Shown: one piece after another, positions 53,724 to 61,711 of the stretch
Layout: every line of letters begins with the position of its first letter
Position numbering within the stretch: position 1 is the stretch's first letter
NCBI RefSeq assembly: GCF_017357405.1
Contig: NZ_CP071597.1
Span: forward strand, 248,001-312,000
Direction: 5' to 3'
Length of the DNA: 64,000 nucleotides
From: Halomontanus rarus
GTDB taxonomy: Archaea; Halobacteriota; Halobacteria; Halobacteriales; Natrialbaceae
Position numbers and translations under genes: made by a program
The notes under the pieces: model-generated
What the model was told of the DNA's origin: nothing
Seen by the model: only the letters and a program-made list of their open reading frames with translations
Database searches by the model: none

Positions 53724-54332
53724 ATGACCGGAGAACAGATCTTCGTCTCGCACGCACCTGCGGATCTCGAACTAGTACAGGAGCTGTTCTCCACGGTCAA
53801 GAACTTCCCGTTTGGCGTCCACATCGCCCTCGAGGAAGTCGAATCCGGGCGAAGCCGGAAACGCCTCGAGGGTCGGCTCGCGAACAGCGACCTCGTCGTC
53901 GCCGTGCTCACGACACAGTCGGCCGAGAGCAAGTGGATCAACCAGGAGATCGGCTACGCGCTCGCGAAAGGGATACCCGTGCTCCCGCTGTACGAGAGCG
54001 ACGACTTACGGGGCGGCTTCGTCGCCGATAGCGAGGGCGTCACGCTCGATCGAGAGAACCTCTCGTTTACGGTCTTCAACCTGCTCTGTCGGCTCCGTGC
54101 GGAGCTGGCTCCGCTGGGTGCGCTCTCGGTCCCCAACTGGTACATTCGGTTTCCCTGTACGCTCGCCGACTGTGGCCACCCGGTCACCCTCGAACTCGAG
54201 GAGGGGCAGACGAAACTGTGGAAACGCCACACTCACGGCCAGCTCCTCGACGTAAACTGTGAGGTCTGCGAGTCGACGTACTACTTCGATCCGGCGACGA
54301 TCGGGTTCGTGCGGCGAGAAGGGGGGTTGTGA
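53724..54332 (+). CDS. TIR-domain protein with C-terminal zinc-ribbon-like module
   Basis: A 202-residue protein. Residues 5-95 form a TIR domain: QIFVSHAPADLELVQELFST, VESGRSRKRLEGRLANSDLV and SAESKWINQEIGYALAKGIP. The SKW-x3-E pattern (Trp71, Glu75) is where TIR NAD hydrolases place their catalytic glutamate. The C-terminal third has Cys145, Cys150, His152, Cys179 and Cys182, a probable zinc site. TIR proteins in archaea and bacteria often act in antiviral NAD depletion or signalling, but no partner gene (NLR, AGO, Thoeris ThsA) is nearby. An AT-rich promoter (about 53684-53696) precedes the ATG. Confidence 0.85.
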   Translation: MTGEQIFVSHAPADLELVQELFSTVKNFPFGVHIALEEVESGRSRKRLEGRLANSDLVVAVLTTQSAESKWINQEIGYALAKGIPVLPLYESDDLRGGFVADSEGVTLDRENLSFTVFNLLCRLRAELAPLGALSVPNWYIRFPCTLADCGHPVTLELEEGQTKLWKRHTHGQLLDVNCEVCESTYYFDPATIGFVRREGGL

Positions 54333-54364
54333 TCGGACGGTCGAACGTGATCGTCTCCGTCCGA
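54333..54364. terminator. Hairpin in the TIR/J-protein convergent spacer
   Basis: TCGGACGG (54333-54340) pairs perfectly with CCGTCCGA (54357-54364) across a 16-nt loop, directly behind the TIR stop codon and in the 51-bp spacer shared with the convergent J-protein gene. Confidence 0.45.
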
Positions 54365-54383
54365 CCGGGCTCGGGATCACCGC

Positions 54384-55052
54384 TCACTGGAGCCGGTCGT
54401 ACGCCTCTTTGACGAGTTTGAACGCCGAGCGACTGCCGCTCTTTCGATCCGGGTGGGCGTGTTTGATCTGCTGGAGGAACGCCGATCGAACCTCGGCCTC
54501 CGAGGCGTCCGCGTCGACGTCGAGGATTTCTCGCGCCTCGGCTTTCCGGAGTTTGACGTCGTTGACGATGCCCTTCGTCTCGGCCGTTTCTTTACAATCG
54601 GGGCACAACTGCTCGGTTCGCCCGTCGATCGTCGTCACGTGGAACAACTCGACGGTCACCCACTCGTGGCACTGGCTACAGAGGTTGCGACGCGTGGCGA
54701 GTTCGGTCGTGTCAGCGTCGGTCGATCCGTCGGAAACCGACGTATCCGACTGCCCGTCGCTGTGGCCGGGGACCTCCGTGAGACAGTCCGGACAGCACGT
54801 GATGACCGTCCCGTCCGTGAGCACGGCGTCCTCGAGGTCGGCCTGCCGAAACGTATCGTTACAGCCGTCACAGGTCCCTCGCTGCTGGTCGAGCGAGGAG
54901 AGTTTCCGGGCAGCCTCGCGAGCGTGGGGCTCGCAGTCTGGACAGCACGCGAGGGATTCTCCGTCGGGCATCGACACCGCCGTCAGGTCCTCGAGAGGGA
55001 CGGTACGTCCACACCCGTCACAGCCTTCACGTTGGTCGTCTGCCACTGCCAT
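54384..55052 (-). CDS. Zinc-ribbon protein with C-terminal J domain
   Basis: A 222-residue protein. Three zinc-finger-like units precede the J domain: CDGC ... CCPDC, CDGC ... CCPDC and CSQC ... CPDC, each about 50 residues apart. The last 60 residues are a J domain with the HPD motif (KHAHPDRKSGSRSAFKLVKE), which would activate Hsp70 (DnaK). Unlike DnaJ, the J domain is at the C-terminus and the zinc knuckles are separate repeats. Probably a specialised co-chaperone. The client is unknown. Confidence 0.88.
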   Translation of the reverse strand: MAVADDQREGCDGCGRTVPLEDLTAVSMPDGESLACCPDCEPHAREAARKLSSLDQQRGTCDGCNDTFRQADLEDAVLTDGTVITCCPDCLTEVPGHSDGQSDTSVSDGSTDADTTELATRRNLCSQCHEWVTVELFHVTTIDGRTEQLCPDCKETAETKGIVNDVKLRKAEAREILDVDADASEAEVRSAFLQQIKHAHPDRKSGSRSAFKLVKEAYDRLQ

Positions 55053-55554
55053 CGATCGAATCGTACGTAGTCGTCCTACATTAGTCCTGCCTTACATCTT
55101 CTCGAACGTTCGCGTCGATCGGACGGCCCACTCGAGTCAGGTGCGACGCCACCGCCCGGTCGAAGTCGGTCGTCGACGTCCCGACCGATGAGTGTGCGGC
55201 GGCGAGTCAGTAATCGCTACTTATGGCCTCGAGACGGGTCTCACACCCCTGATACTCTTCGCCGAAACGTGAGAATGGAGGCGCTAACAAAGTACGTGGG
55301 TGTCCAGACCTTACGAGTGCGAGGTGGGAGACCTCGCACCCGACGCGCTGTCCGTTGGACGACCCGGCGACGCCAGTCGCCGCGGTTCCTCCTCTCCTGT
55401 CCTGTCCAGATTGGTGTCGCTAACTCGACGCTCGAATAGCGTCGTCAGCGAACGCTTCGAGCGCGAACCGGCGGAGAACGCTCAGACATGGCTATGGGAT
55501 ACAACACGACGGCGAACCGGGACAGTCAAGCGCTCGTAGTCGCGAGACGAACGT
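55053..55554. other. Gene-free divergent region with hairpin cluster
   Basis: No credible gene. Perfect hairpins: GTGCGAGGT-GGGAG-ACCTCGCAC (55317-55339), CGGCGAC-GCCA-GTCGCCG (55365-55382) and CGACGCT-CGAAT-AGCGTCG (55426-55444), with a weak GTCC-GTT-GGAC (55350-55360) between. The right part carries the promoter of the DUF3054 gene. Strand and function of the structured part are unknown. Confidence 0.5.
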
Positions 55555-55998
55555 ATGGGTATGGACGGCTCGACTGAGTCCGAGGCGACCGAACGCACGA
55601 CTCCCGGTGCAGGCGACCGGCGCGTCCCGTTGATTGGACTCGTCGACGCGGGGCTGCTGGTAACACTCGTCCTCGTCGGTGTCCAGCGACACGGGACGAA
55701 CCCGTTTACGGAACCGATCGCAGCCCTCACGACGACGGTCCCGTTCGTCGTTGCGTGGGTCCCGATCGCCGTGATCGCGGGCGCGTACGCAACTGAGACG
55801 CTCACCGAACCGACTCGAGCGGCACGGGTGACGACGGTCGGGTGGCTGGCCGCCGCGAACGTCGGCCTGATCCTTCGCTCGTCGGGACTGTTCGACGGCG
55901 GGTCGCTCTGGCCGTTCAATCTCGTCATGACCGGGACCGGACTCCTCGTTCTCGTCCCCTGGCGTGTCGCCGTCGCATCGGTGCTCGAGAACCGGTAG
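55555..55998 (+). CDS. DUF3054 membrane protein
   Basis: A 147-residue protein with four transmembrane helices: VPLIGLVDAGLLVTLVLVGV, TVPFVVAWVPIAVIAGAYAT, RVTTVGWLAAANVGLILRSS and a final WPFNLVMTGTGLLVLVPWRV. The family occurs in actinobacteria and haloarchaea; its function is unknown. ATGs at 55555 and 55561 are both possible. Confidence 0.8.
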   Translation: MGMDGSTESEATERTTPGAGDRRVPLIGLVDAGLLVTLVLVGVQRHGTNPFTEPIAALTTTVPFVVAWVPIAVIAGAYATETLTEPTRAARVTTVGWLAAANVGLILRSSGLFDGGSLWPFNLVMTGTGLLVLVPWRVAVASVLENR

Positions 55999-56486
55999 TG
56001 GTTGGTCTCGAGTGGGTCGACGAGACGAGCAGAATTGCGCTCGGCGACAGATAGCCGCCGTTTTGATGAGGCCTTTTTTGGATACGGCGGTGTCCGCTCT
56101 CCCCTAGGCGAGCGACGTCGCTCGCCCGGTCGTCCCGTCCTCCAAGGTGAGTCCTCTCCTATATGTCATCCCTCGTATGTGGCGACTCGAGTCCAGGCCA
56201 AGATTACACATTAGATGATTATGGATAGAATATGAAAATTACTCCTACATGGAGATGGATCACCCCTGCTCAGTCCTGCGGTTAATATTTCATATCGGTT
56301 CGATAGTACCGTCATCACTCTACGAATCCCGTCGATTACGCGGTAGTATTTTCGAAATAGATCATCGAATAAGGCCCTCATATGTTATGAGTTTCATTTG
56401 GAGTTGTTACAGATTGGCGACGAGTTCAGTATCAGCCGATTATGGGAAACGCTTATATACCTATTCATCATACTATGGAGTAGATT
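55999..56486. other. AT-rich gene-free island with a 20-bp palindrome
   Basis: Left part: stem CCGCCGT ... ACGGCGG (56055-56061 with 56084-56090, T-rich loop) and the perfect palindrome GGCGAGCGACGTCGCTCGCC (56107-56126). From about 56160 to 56485 base composition drops sharply in GC (many TATA, ATTA, TTTC words), unlike the rest of the window. A short minimal frame on the plus strand is not protein-like. The TATA box of the next gene (CTTATATACC, 56451-56460) lies at its right end. Confidence 0.5.
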
Positions 56487-56702
56487 ATGGCTGGATATTA
56501 CGACATTGTTCTTGGGCTTATCCCGGTCGCACTACTCGGTATCACCGCTGCACTGACCGTCGTAGGCGTTTCACTGACGACAGCCGTTCCGTTCGGAGCC
56601 ATCATCGCCATCGGCCTCATCGGCCACGCGATGTTCGTCAACGCGCCCGTCGACGGCCGCGAAGATACTCGGACCCAGCGACCGCCGTTCAACGCCGATT
56701 AA
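56487..56702 (+). CDS. Small two-helix membrane protein
   Basis: A 71-residue protein with helices IVLGLIPVALLGITAALTVV and AVPFGAIIAIGLIGHAMFV and a charged C-terminus. The promoter TATA (56451-56460) predicts a transcript start a few bases before the ATG at 56487. Its base composition is GC-rich again, so the AT-rich island stops upstream. Haloarchaeal hypothetical family, function unknown. Confidence 0.75.
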   Translation: MAGYYDIVLGLIPVALLGITAALTVVGVSLTTAVPFGAIIAIGLIGHAMFVNAPVDGREDTRTQRPPFNAD

Positions 56703-56787
56703 CTTTCACTTTCACTCTCACTCTCTCGGACTCACTCCTCCTCTCGCTCTCCCGTCTCTTTTTGTTCGTGCGCCCGTCTGTTCTCCT

Positions 56788-57786
56788 ATGACCGACACGC
56801 TGTTTCTCACCAGTGACGACGTGGCCGATCTGGCACCACCTGTCGCGTACGTCGAGGCCGTCCGAGAGGGCTATCGCCAGCGCGGTGACGGTGCGCCGGC
56901 CGAACCACGACAGACGTTTCTGCGGTCGGAGCCCAGCGGGATGCTCACCAACTACGCCGCACTCCTCCCCGACACCGGTGCGATGGGCGGCTACATGTAC
57001 GCCGCCGGCTTCGGTGCCGGTGACGCATGGTTCATGACACCGCTGTTCGACGCCCAGAGCGGTGAACCGCTCGCGTTGCTCGACGGTGCCTCGATGAATC
57101 CCTTCAAAACCGGTGCGGCCGGTGCCGTCGGGGTCGACGCGCTCGCTCGCGAAGACGCGACGACGCTCGCCGTCATCGGGAGCGGTGCGCAAGCTCGCGG
57201 TCAAGTTCGGGCGACGGCGACCGTCCGCGAGTTCACCGACGTCCGCGTCTACTCGCCGACCCGCGAGAACCGCGAGGCGTTCGCCAGCGAGTTCGACGAG
57301 GAACTCGAGGCGAGCGTCGACGCCGTCGACTCGAGTACGGCGGCCGTCTCGGGAGCGGACGTCGTGATCACGGCGACGACCGCGAGCGAGCCCGTGGTCG
57401 AGAGCGACGACCTCGAGTCCGGAACTCACGTCACCGCGATGGGCCAGTACCACCCGAAGAAACGCGAACTCGACGTGGCGACGATCGAGCGGGCGACGTA
57501 CGTCCCGGACCTGCGGAAACGAGCGACCGCCGACGCGGGATCGTTTCTGGCGGCACTCGAGGCCGGCGCCGTCGCGGAAGACCACGTCCACGCCGAACTC
57601 GGCGAGGTCGTCGCGGGCGAGGCACCGGGTCGGACGAGCGGGGACGAACTCACCGTCTTCGACAGCGGCGGGACCGGTATCGAAACGACCGCTGCGGCGT
57701 ACATGTTGTACGAGAGAGCGCTCGAGGAGGGACTGGGGACCGAGATCTCGTTCGCACCGGCGAGCGAGGCACTGACTGGACGGTAA
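56788..57786 (+). CDS. Ornithine cyclodeaminase / alanine dehydrogenase family protein
   Basis: A 332-residue NAD(P)-dependent enzyme of the mu-crystallin/OCD family. The nucleotide loop is VIGSGAQARGQVRAT, with LLDGASMNPFKTGAAGAVGV before it and SGADVVITATTASEPVV after it. In haloarchaea members act as alanine dehydrogenase, ornithine cyclodeaminase or imine reductase; the window does not tell which. Spacer upstream is CT-rich (56704-56760). Leaderless or short leader likely. Confidence 0.88.
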   Translation: MTDTLFLTSDDVADLAPPVAYVEAVREGYRQRGDGAPAEPRQTFLRSEPSGMLTNYAALLPDTGAMGGYMYAAGFGAGDAWFMTPLFDAQSGEPLALLDGASMNPFKTGAAGAVGVDALAREDATTLAVIGSGAQARGQVRATATVREFTDVRVYSPTRENREAFASEFDEELEASVDAVDSSTAAVSGADVVITATTASEPVVESDDLESGTHVTAMGQYHPKKRELDVATIERATYVPDLRKRATADAGSFLAALEAGAVAEDHVHAELGEVVAGEAPGRTSGDELTVFDSGGTGIETTAAAYMLYERALEEGLGTEISFAPASEALTGR

Positions 57787-57996
57787 GTCACGGGCGACCG
57801 ACCACTGGGACGTCTACGGCCTGCATCGACTCGCGTAGGGCTTGCTCGAAACGGAACGAACGCGATCCTGTAGATCAGATACTCGGGCTCTCGACTTTAT
57901 TTTCGACCGATTCAGTCGGCACTATACTCTATCAAAGATACTGATAATTCACGGATACCGAACGTAATTTGTACCCGTTCGTGATAGCCATCGGCT

Positions 57997-58881
57997 ATGG
58001 AAGACGATCCGACGCGGCGAACGGTACTCACGACGACCGGAACGGTAGCTCTCGCGAGTCTTGCCGGCTGTACTGCCGACGACGACGGTGATGGAAACGG
58101 CGACGATAGTAACAGTACCGACGATAGCAACAGTACCGACGGCGATAACGCTACCAGCGATGGTAACGACAACGCCACCGATGACGAGTCCTCGCTCGTC
58201 GACTACGACGAGGACGCGTCGGTCTCGTTTATCGAACCGACAGAGGGCGACACGACCGTTGGCGGCGTATACGTCTCGATGGCGGCCGAGAACCTCGACA
58301 TCGAAGCCGTCGAGGAGGGGGTCAACGACGGGGCGGGCCACTTCCACGTTCTGGTCGACCAGGAGCCGGTGGAGGAGGGCGAACCGATTCCGAGCGACGA
58401 CGGCTACAACCACTTTGGCGACGGCTCGCTCGACAGCGTCCTCGACCTCGAGCCCGGCGAGCACGACCTCGTCCTCCAAGCCGGCGACGGCCAGCACCGC
58501 GCCTTGCCGGTGACCGACGAGGTGACCATCACGGTCGAGGAGGCGAGCCTCGAGTTCGTCGGTATCGAGGACGGCAAAACGGTCTCGAGTCCGGTCTCGT
58601 TCGACCTCGAGGTCGAGGTCGATGGAGCCGATTTCGAGATCGAACGGGCCAATCAGACACATCAGAACGCGGGTCACCACCACGTCCTCGTCGATCACGA
58701 CCCGGTCGAGGTCGGTGAGCTGATCCCGAGCGAGGACGGCTACAACCACTTCGGCGGTGGCTCGTCCTCGATAGAACTCGAACTCGAACCGGGCGACCAC
58801 GACCTCGTCGCACAGGTCGGGACCGGAACCCACATCGCGACTCCGTTGATCGCCGAGCTCTCGATTACGGTCGAAGAGTGA
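57997..58881 (+). CDS. Tat lipoprotein with two DUF4399-type domains
   Basis: A 294-residue secreted protein. Signal: PTRRTVLTTTGTVAL and lipobox SLAGC. A long Asn/Ser/Thr/Asp linker, likely glycosylated, follows, then two copies of the DUF4399 domain: GHFHVLVDQEPVEEGEPIPS ... GYNHFGDGS and HHHVLVDHDPVEVGELIPSE ... GYNHFGGGS. The two copies are about 45 percent alike by eye. Histidine-rich surfaces may bind metals. Function unknown. Confidence 0.85.
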   Translation: MEDDPTRRTVLTTTGTVALASLAGCTADDDGDGNGDDSNSTDDSNSTDGDNATSDGNDNATDDESSLVDYDEDASVSFIEPTEGDTTVGGVYVSMAAENLDIEAVEEGVNDGAGHFHVLVDQEPVEEGEPIPSDDGYNHFGDGSLDSVLDLEPGEHDLVLQAGDGQHRALPVTDEVTITVEEASLEFVGIEDGKTVSSPVSFDLEVEVDGADFEIERANQTHQNAGHHHVLVDHDPVEVGELIPSEDGYNHFGGGSSSIELELEPGDHDLVAQVGTGTHIATPLIAELSITVEE

Positions 58882-58987
58882 TTTGATCGGACACTTACAC
58901 TCATACTCTCACTCTCAGTCCCACACTCACTCTCACGGACCGAATCCCGTCACGGGGTTCAAGCCGTTGCTACCCATAGTCTCGAGT

Positions 58988-60016
58988 ATGTCTCGAGCCG
59001 CGACGCTCGCGTCGGTGCTGGACGAGGCGAGTGCGCTGGTAATCGTCTGTCACGACAACCCCGATCCGGACTGTCTCGCGAGTGCGCTCGCGCTCGAGCG
59101 GATCGCTCGATCGCGCGACGTCGACGACGTCCTGATCGTCTACGGCGGAGAGATCTCCCACCAGCAAAACCGCGCGTTCGTGAACATGCTCGAAATCGAC
59201 GTCGTCGCGTTCGACGAACTCGGGGACGAGCGCAGAATCGAGGACGCCGGCTGCGTCGCGTTCGTCGACCACTCGCGACCCGGCGGGAACACGGAGGCAC
59301 CGCTCTCGCTGGAGCCGTCGATCATCGTCGACCATCACCCGACGGAGGCCCCCGACGCTCGCTTTACCGACGTTCGGACGGAGTACGGGGCGACCTCGAC
59401 GATTTTCGTCGAGTACCTCCTCGATCTCGAGGTTTCGATGACGACGCGACTCGCCTCCGCGCTCCTGTTCGCCTTGCATCGCGAACGCCTCGATTTCATC
59501 CGCGAGCCGACCGCCCGCGAGTACGAAGCCGCCCTCGCGGTTTACCCGGACGCCGATCTCGAGGTACTCGAGCAACTGTACGGGACCGCCTTCTCACCGG
59601 CGACGATCGACGCGATCGGCCGCGCGATCACGACTCGAGAGCGGCGAGGATCGTCGCTGGTCGCGAGCGTCGATCGGACCACCGAGACCGACGCCCTTCC
59701 ACAGGCCGCCGACTACCTGCTCAACCTCGAAGGCGTCGATACGGTGCTCGTTTACGGCGTCGTCAACGGAACCATCCGAATGAGCGGCCGCTCGATCGAT
59801 CCGCGAGTCCACATGGGCGAGACGCTCGAGGACGCCTACGGCGGGTTGGGCAACGCCGGCGGTCACCACGACATGGCCGGCGGCCGGATCGAACTCGGGC
59901 TCTTCGCCGACGAGGCCGACGACGAAGCCGACCTCCTCTCGTTCGTTTCGACGCGAATCACTCGCCGATTCTTCGACACGCTCCACCTCGACGGCGACGA
60001 AGATACCGAGCGCTGA
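58988..60016 (+). CDS. DHH-family phosphoesterase
   Basis: A 342-residue enzyme: VIVCHDNPDPDCLASALAL (motif I), CVAFVDHSRPGG and SIIVDHHPTE (DHH motif), and the DHHA1 C-terminal GGHHDMAGGRIELG. Manganese-dependent, related to NrnA-type oligoribonuclease/pAp phosphatases and to archaeal RecJ-like and c-di-AMP phosphodiesterases. The ATG at 58988 is right; upstream HS-repeat codons are CT-rich spacer, not coding. Substrate open. Confidence 0.9.
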   Translation: MSRAATLASVLDEASALVIVCHDNPDPDCLASALALERIARSRDVDDVLIVYGGEISHQQNRAFVNMLEIDVVAFDELGDERRIEDAGCVAFVDHSRPGGNTEAPLSLEPSIIVDHHPTEAPDARFTDVRTEYGATSTIFVEYLLDLEVSMTTRLASALLFALHRERLDFIREPTAREYEAALAVYPDADLEVLEQLYGTAFSPATIDAIGRAITTRERRGSSLVASVDRTTETDALPQAADYLLNLEGVDTVLVYGVVNGTIRMSGRSIDPRVHMGETLEDAYGGLGNAGGHHDMAGGRIELGLFADEADDEADLLSFVSTRITRRFFDTLHLDGDEDTER

Positions 60017-60035
60017 GCGAAAGCGGATCGTCTCG

Positions 60036-60049
60036 GCGCTCTCGAGCGC
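60036..60049. terminator. Short hairpin in the DHH/Hsp20 convergent spacer
   Basis: GCGCT-CTCG-AGCGC lies in the 32-bp spacer between the two converging genes and touches the Hsp20 stop codon. A short but perfect hairpin. Confidence 0.3.
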
Positions 60050-60576
60050 TATTCGATGTCGATGTGGTGTGATTCGTCGGATTCTGCCTTGCCGAGCGTG
60101 ATCGTCAACACACCGTTGTTGAGACGGGCGGTGACGTCCTCGTCGTCGACCGGTTGCGGGAGTTGCACGCGACGGCTAAACGACTGCGCCCGCCGCTCGC
60201 GACGAATGAACTGGTCTTCGTCCGCGTCGGTCTCGCGGCTTCGTTCACCGTCGACGTGCAGTACGTCGTTCGCACCCGACAGGCGCACCTCGATATCGGC
60301 GGTCTCGTAGCCGGGAACGTCGACCGTGACGACGAACTCGTCGTCCCCCTCCGCGAGGTCGAGTCCGTTGACCGACTCACCGATCGAGAAGTCGAATTTG
60401 CTTCCGGACTCGTCACCGGCGTTCGTCTCCCAGGACCGCGCCGCGCTCTCGAACTGCCGGCTCATCTGTTCGAAGAGGTTCTCGAGGCCCTGAAACGGGT
60501 TCGGTCTCCCTCGCGTGCGGTCTCTGTCCAGGTCTCCGTTTCTGTCCCTGCTCCAGTCCTCGTCTCTGTCTCTCAT
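60049..60576 (-). CDS. Hsp20/alpha-crystallin family small heat-shock protein
   Basis: A 175-residue chaperone. The alpha-crystallin domain (about 70-165) shows DEFVVTVDVPGYETADIEVR, FSRRVQLPQPVDDEDVTARL and the LNNGVLTITLGKAE ending. The N-terminus is an Arg/Asp-repeat arm (RDRDEDWSRDRNGDLDRDR) from simple-sequence expansion. The minus-strand TATA (about 60610-60618) and a GGGAGGGA near 60585-60592 lie upstream. Oligomeric holdase under heat or salt stress. Confidence 0.93.
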   Translation of the reverse strand: MRDRDEDWSRDRNGDLDRDRTRGRPNPFQGLENLFEQMSRQFESAARSWETNAGDESGSKFDFSIGESVNGLDLAEGDDEFVVTVDVPGYETADIEVRLSGANDVLHVDGERSRETDADEDQFIRRERRAQSFSRRVQLPQPVDDEDVTARLNNGVLTITLGKAESDESHHIDIE

Positions 60577-60751
60577 AGCGATTCCCTCCCGCTATTGACC
60601 CTCCGGACGCCAATAAAACGCACCTACACACGTCCTGACGGTCTCTCGTGACGACTGGTCTCGAGCACAACGCGTCGTGTGACGTATTCGTCTCACGATA
60701 TCGTGCATCGAACACGCTTTTTGCGCTCCGCTTCCAGCCCAAACGTGGACC

Positions 60752-61159
60752 ATGAACGTTCGCGAACTCGACGACGACGAACTGGTCGACGCGGTTCCGA
60801 TCCTCCGACAGCTCTGGACCGACCGCGAGCCCGACGAGGTCCTCGAGTGGACCGCCGCGGAGGGATACTACCCGTTCGGCCGGTTCGACGGCGACGAACT
60901 GATCGCCGTCGCCGGCGTCCTCGAGTGCGAACTGCTCCACCACGCACCGCACGCGTGGGTGTCCGACCTCGTCGTCGACGAACAGCGGCGAGGCGAGGGT
61001 CACGGGACGGCGCTCCTCGAGTTCGTCGAGCGGTGGGCGACCGACCGAGGCTGTGAGTACGTCGCGCTGGCGTCACCGCTGGCCAAAGAAGCGGTCCACG
61101 AGTTCTACGGAACGCGATCGTACGAGAAGTGGGGATACGTGCTCGAGACCGAGCTCTGA
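60752..61159 (+). CDS. GNAT-family N-acetyltransferase
   Basis: A 135-residue acetyltransferase: motif A is VSDLVVDEQRRGEGHGTALLEF (acetyl-CoA pyrophosphate loop RRGEGHG), with LASPLAKEAVHEFYGTRSYE as the C-terminal half. The T-rich TATA (CGCTTTTTGCG near 60713-60723) predicts a start close to the ATG at 60752. Acceptor substrate unknown. Confidence 0.9.
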   Translation: MNVRELDDDELVDAVPILRQLWTDREPDEVLEWTAAEGYYPFGRFDGDELIAVAGVLECELLHHAPHAWVSDLVVDEQRRGEGHGTALLEFVERWATDRGCEYVALASPLAKEAVHEFYGTRSYEKWGYVLETEL

Positions 61160-61262
61160 CCGCGAGCAGTCCGCTCGATCGTCCCGGTCACGATCCACAC
61201 TCGCTTTTGGCCAGCATATGCCTGTATCAGCTATACGTGATTGGGTGATGGCGTCACGGTGT

Positions 61263-61502
61263 ATGTGCGCTAACTTCACGGACGACGACGAAGGGAAACG
61301 AGTCGTCAACGCCAACGGCGAGGAGATCGGAATCGTACAGAGCGTCGAAGGTGGATCGGTCCACGTCGACCCCGACCCGGGAATGGCGGATTCGATCAAG
61401 TCCAAACTCGGCTGGGGTGACTCCGACGAGGAGACGTACGCGCTCGACGAAGACAACGTCGAGTCGATCTCGGACGACGAAGTGAAACTGCGACGGCTCT
61501 AA
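61263..61502 (+). CDS. Small acidic protein, possibly PRC-barrel-like
   Basis: A 79-residue protein: KRVVNANGEEIGIVQSVEGG then SVHVDPDPGMADSIKSKLGW resembles the beta-barrel of PRC-type domains and a family common in haloarchaea. The ATG at 61263 is favoured by a TATA-like CTATACG (61230-61237); the ATG at 61248 adds five residues. Function unknown; PRC domains can be RNA- or ribosome-associated. Confidence 0.7.
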   Translation: MCANFTDDDEGKRVVNANGEEIGIVQSVEGGSVHVDPDPGMADSIKSKLGWGDSDEETYALDEDNVESISDDEVKLRRL

Positions 61503-61711
61503 CAGCGGCTGTAGTTGGAAGTCGAGATGGCTGCGTGTCGACGGCGACCGGCACACCGGTCGACTCGATTCCGGTACCAGTGACCGACCGCCGGATAGCC
61601 GGCTATACCCCATTGCGATAGCCCACGTCTCGACCCGTTTCGAGACCGCTCTCGAGGGCGACCGGCACGTTCCGGCGAGGATTTTTACTGTCTACAGTCG
61701 TAGATCCGAGT

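Noticed and set aside
55080..55100. CATTAGTCCTGCCTTACATC as a third iron box before the J-protein gene.
   Set aside because: It lacks inverted-repeat symmetry beyond a few bases and does not match TTAGG/CCTAA spacing.
56704..56770. CT-rich runs (also at 47220, 58900 and 62820) as possible CRISPR-like repeats.
   Set aside because: They are simple CACTCT/CTCACT low-complexity sequence without unit repeats and spacers.
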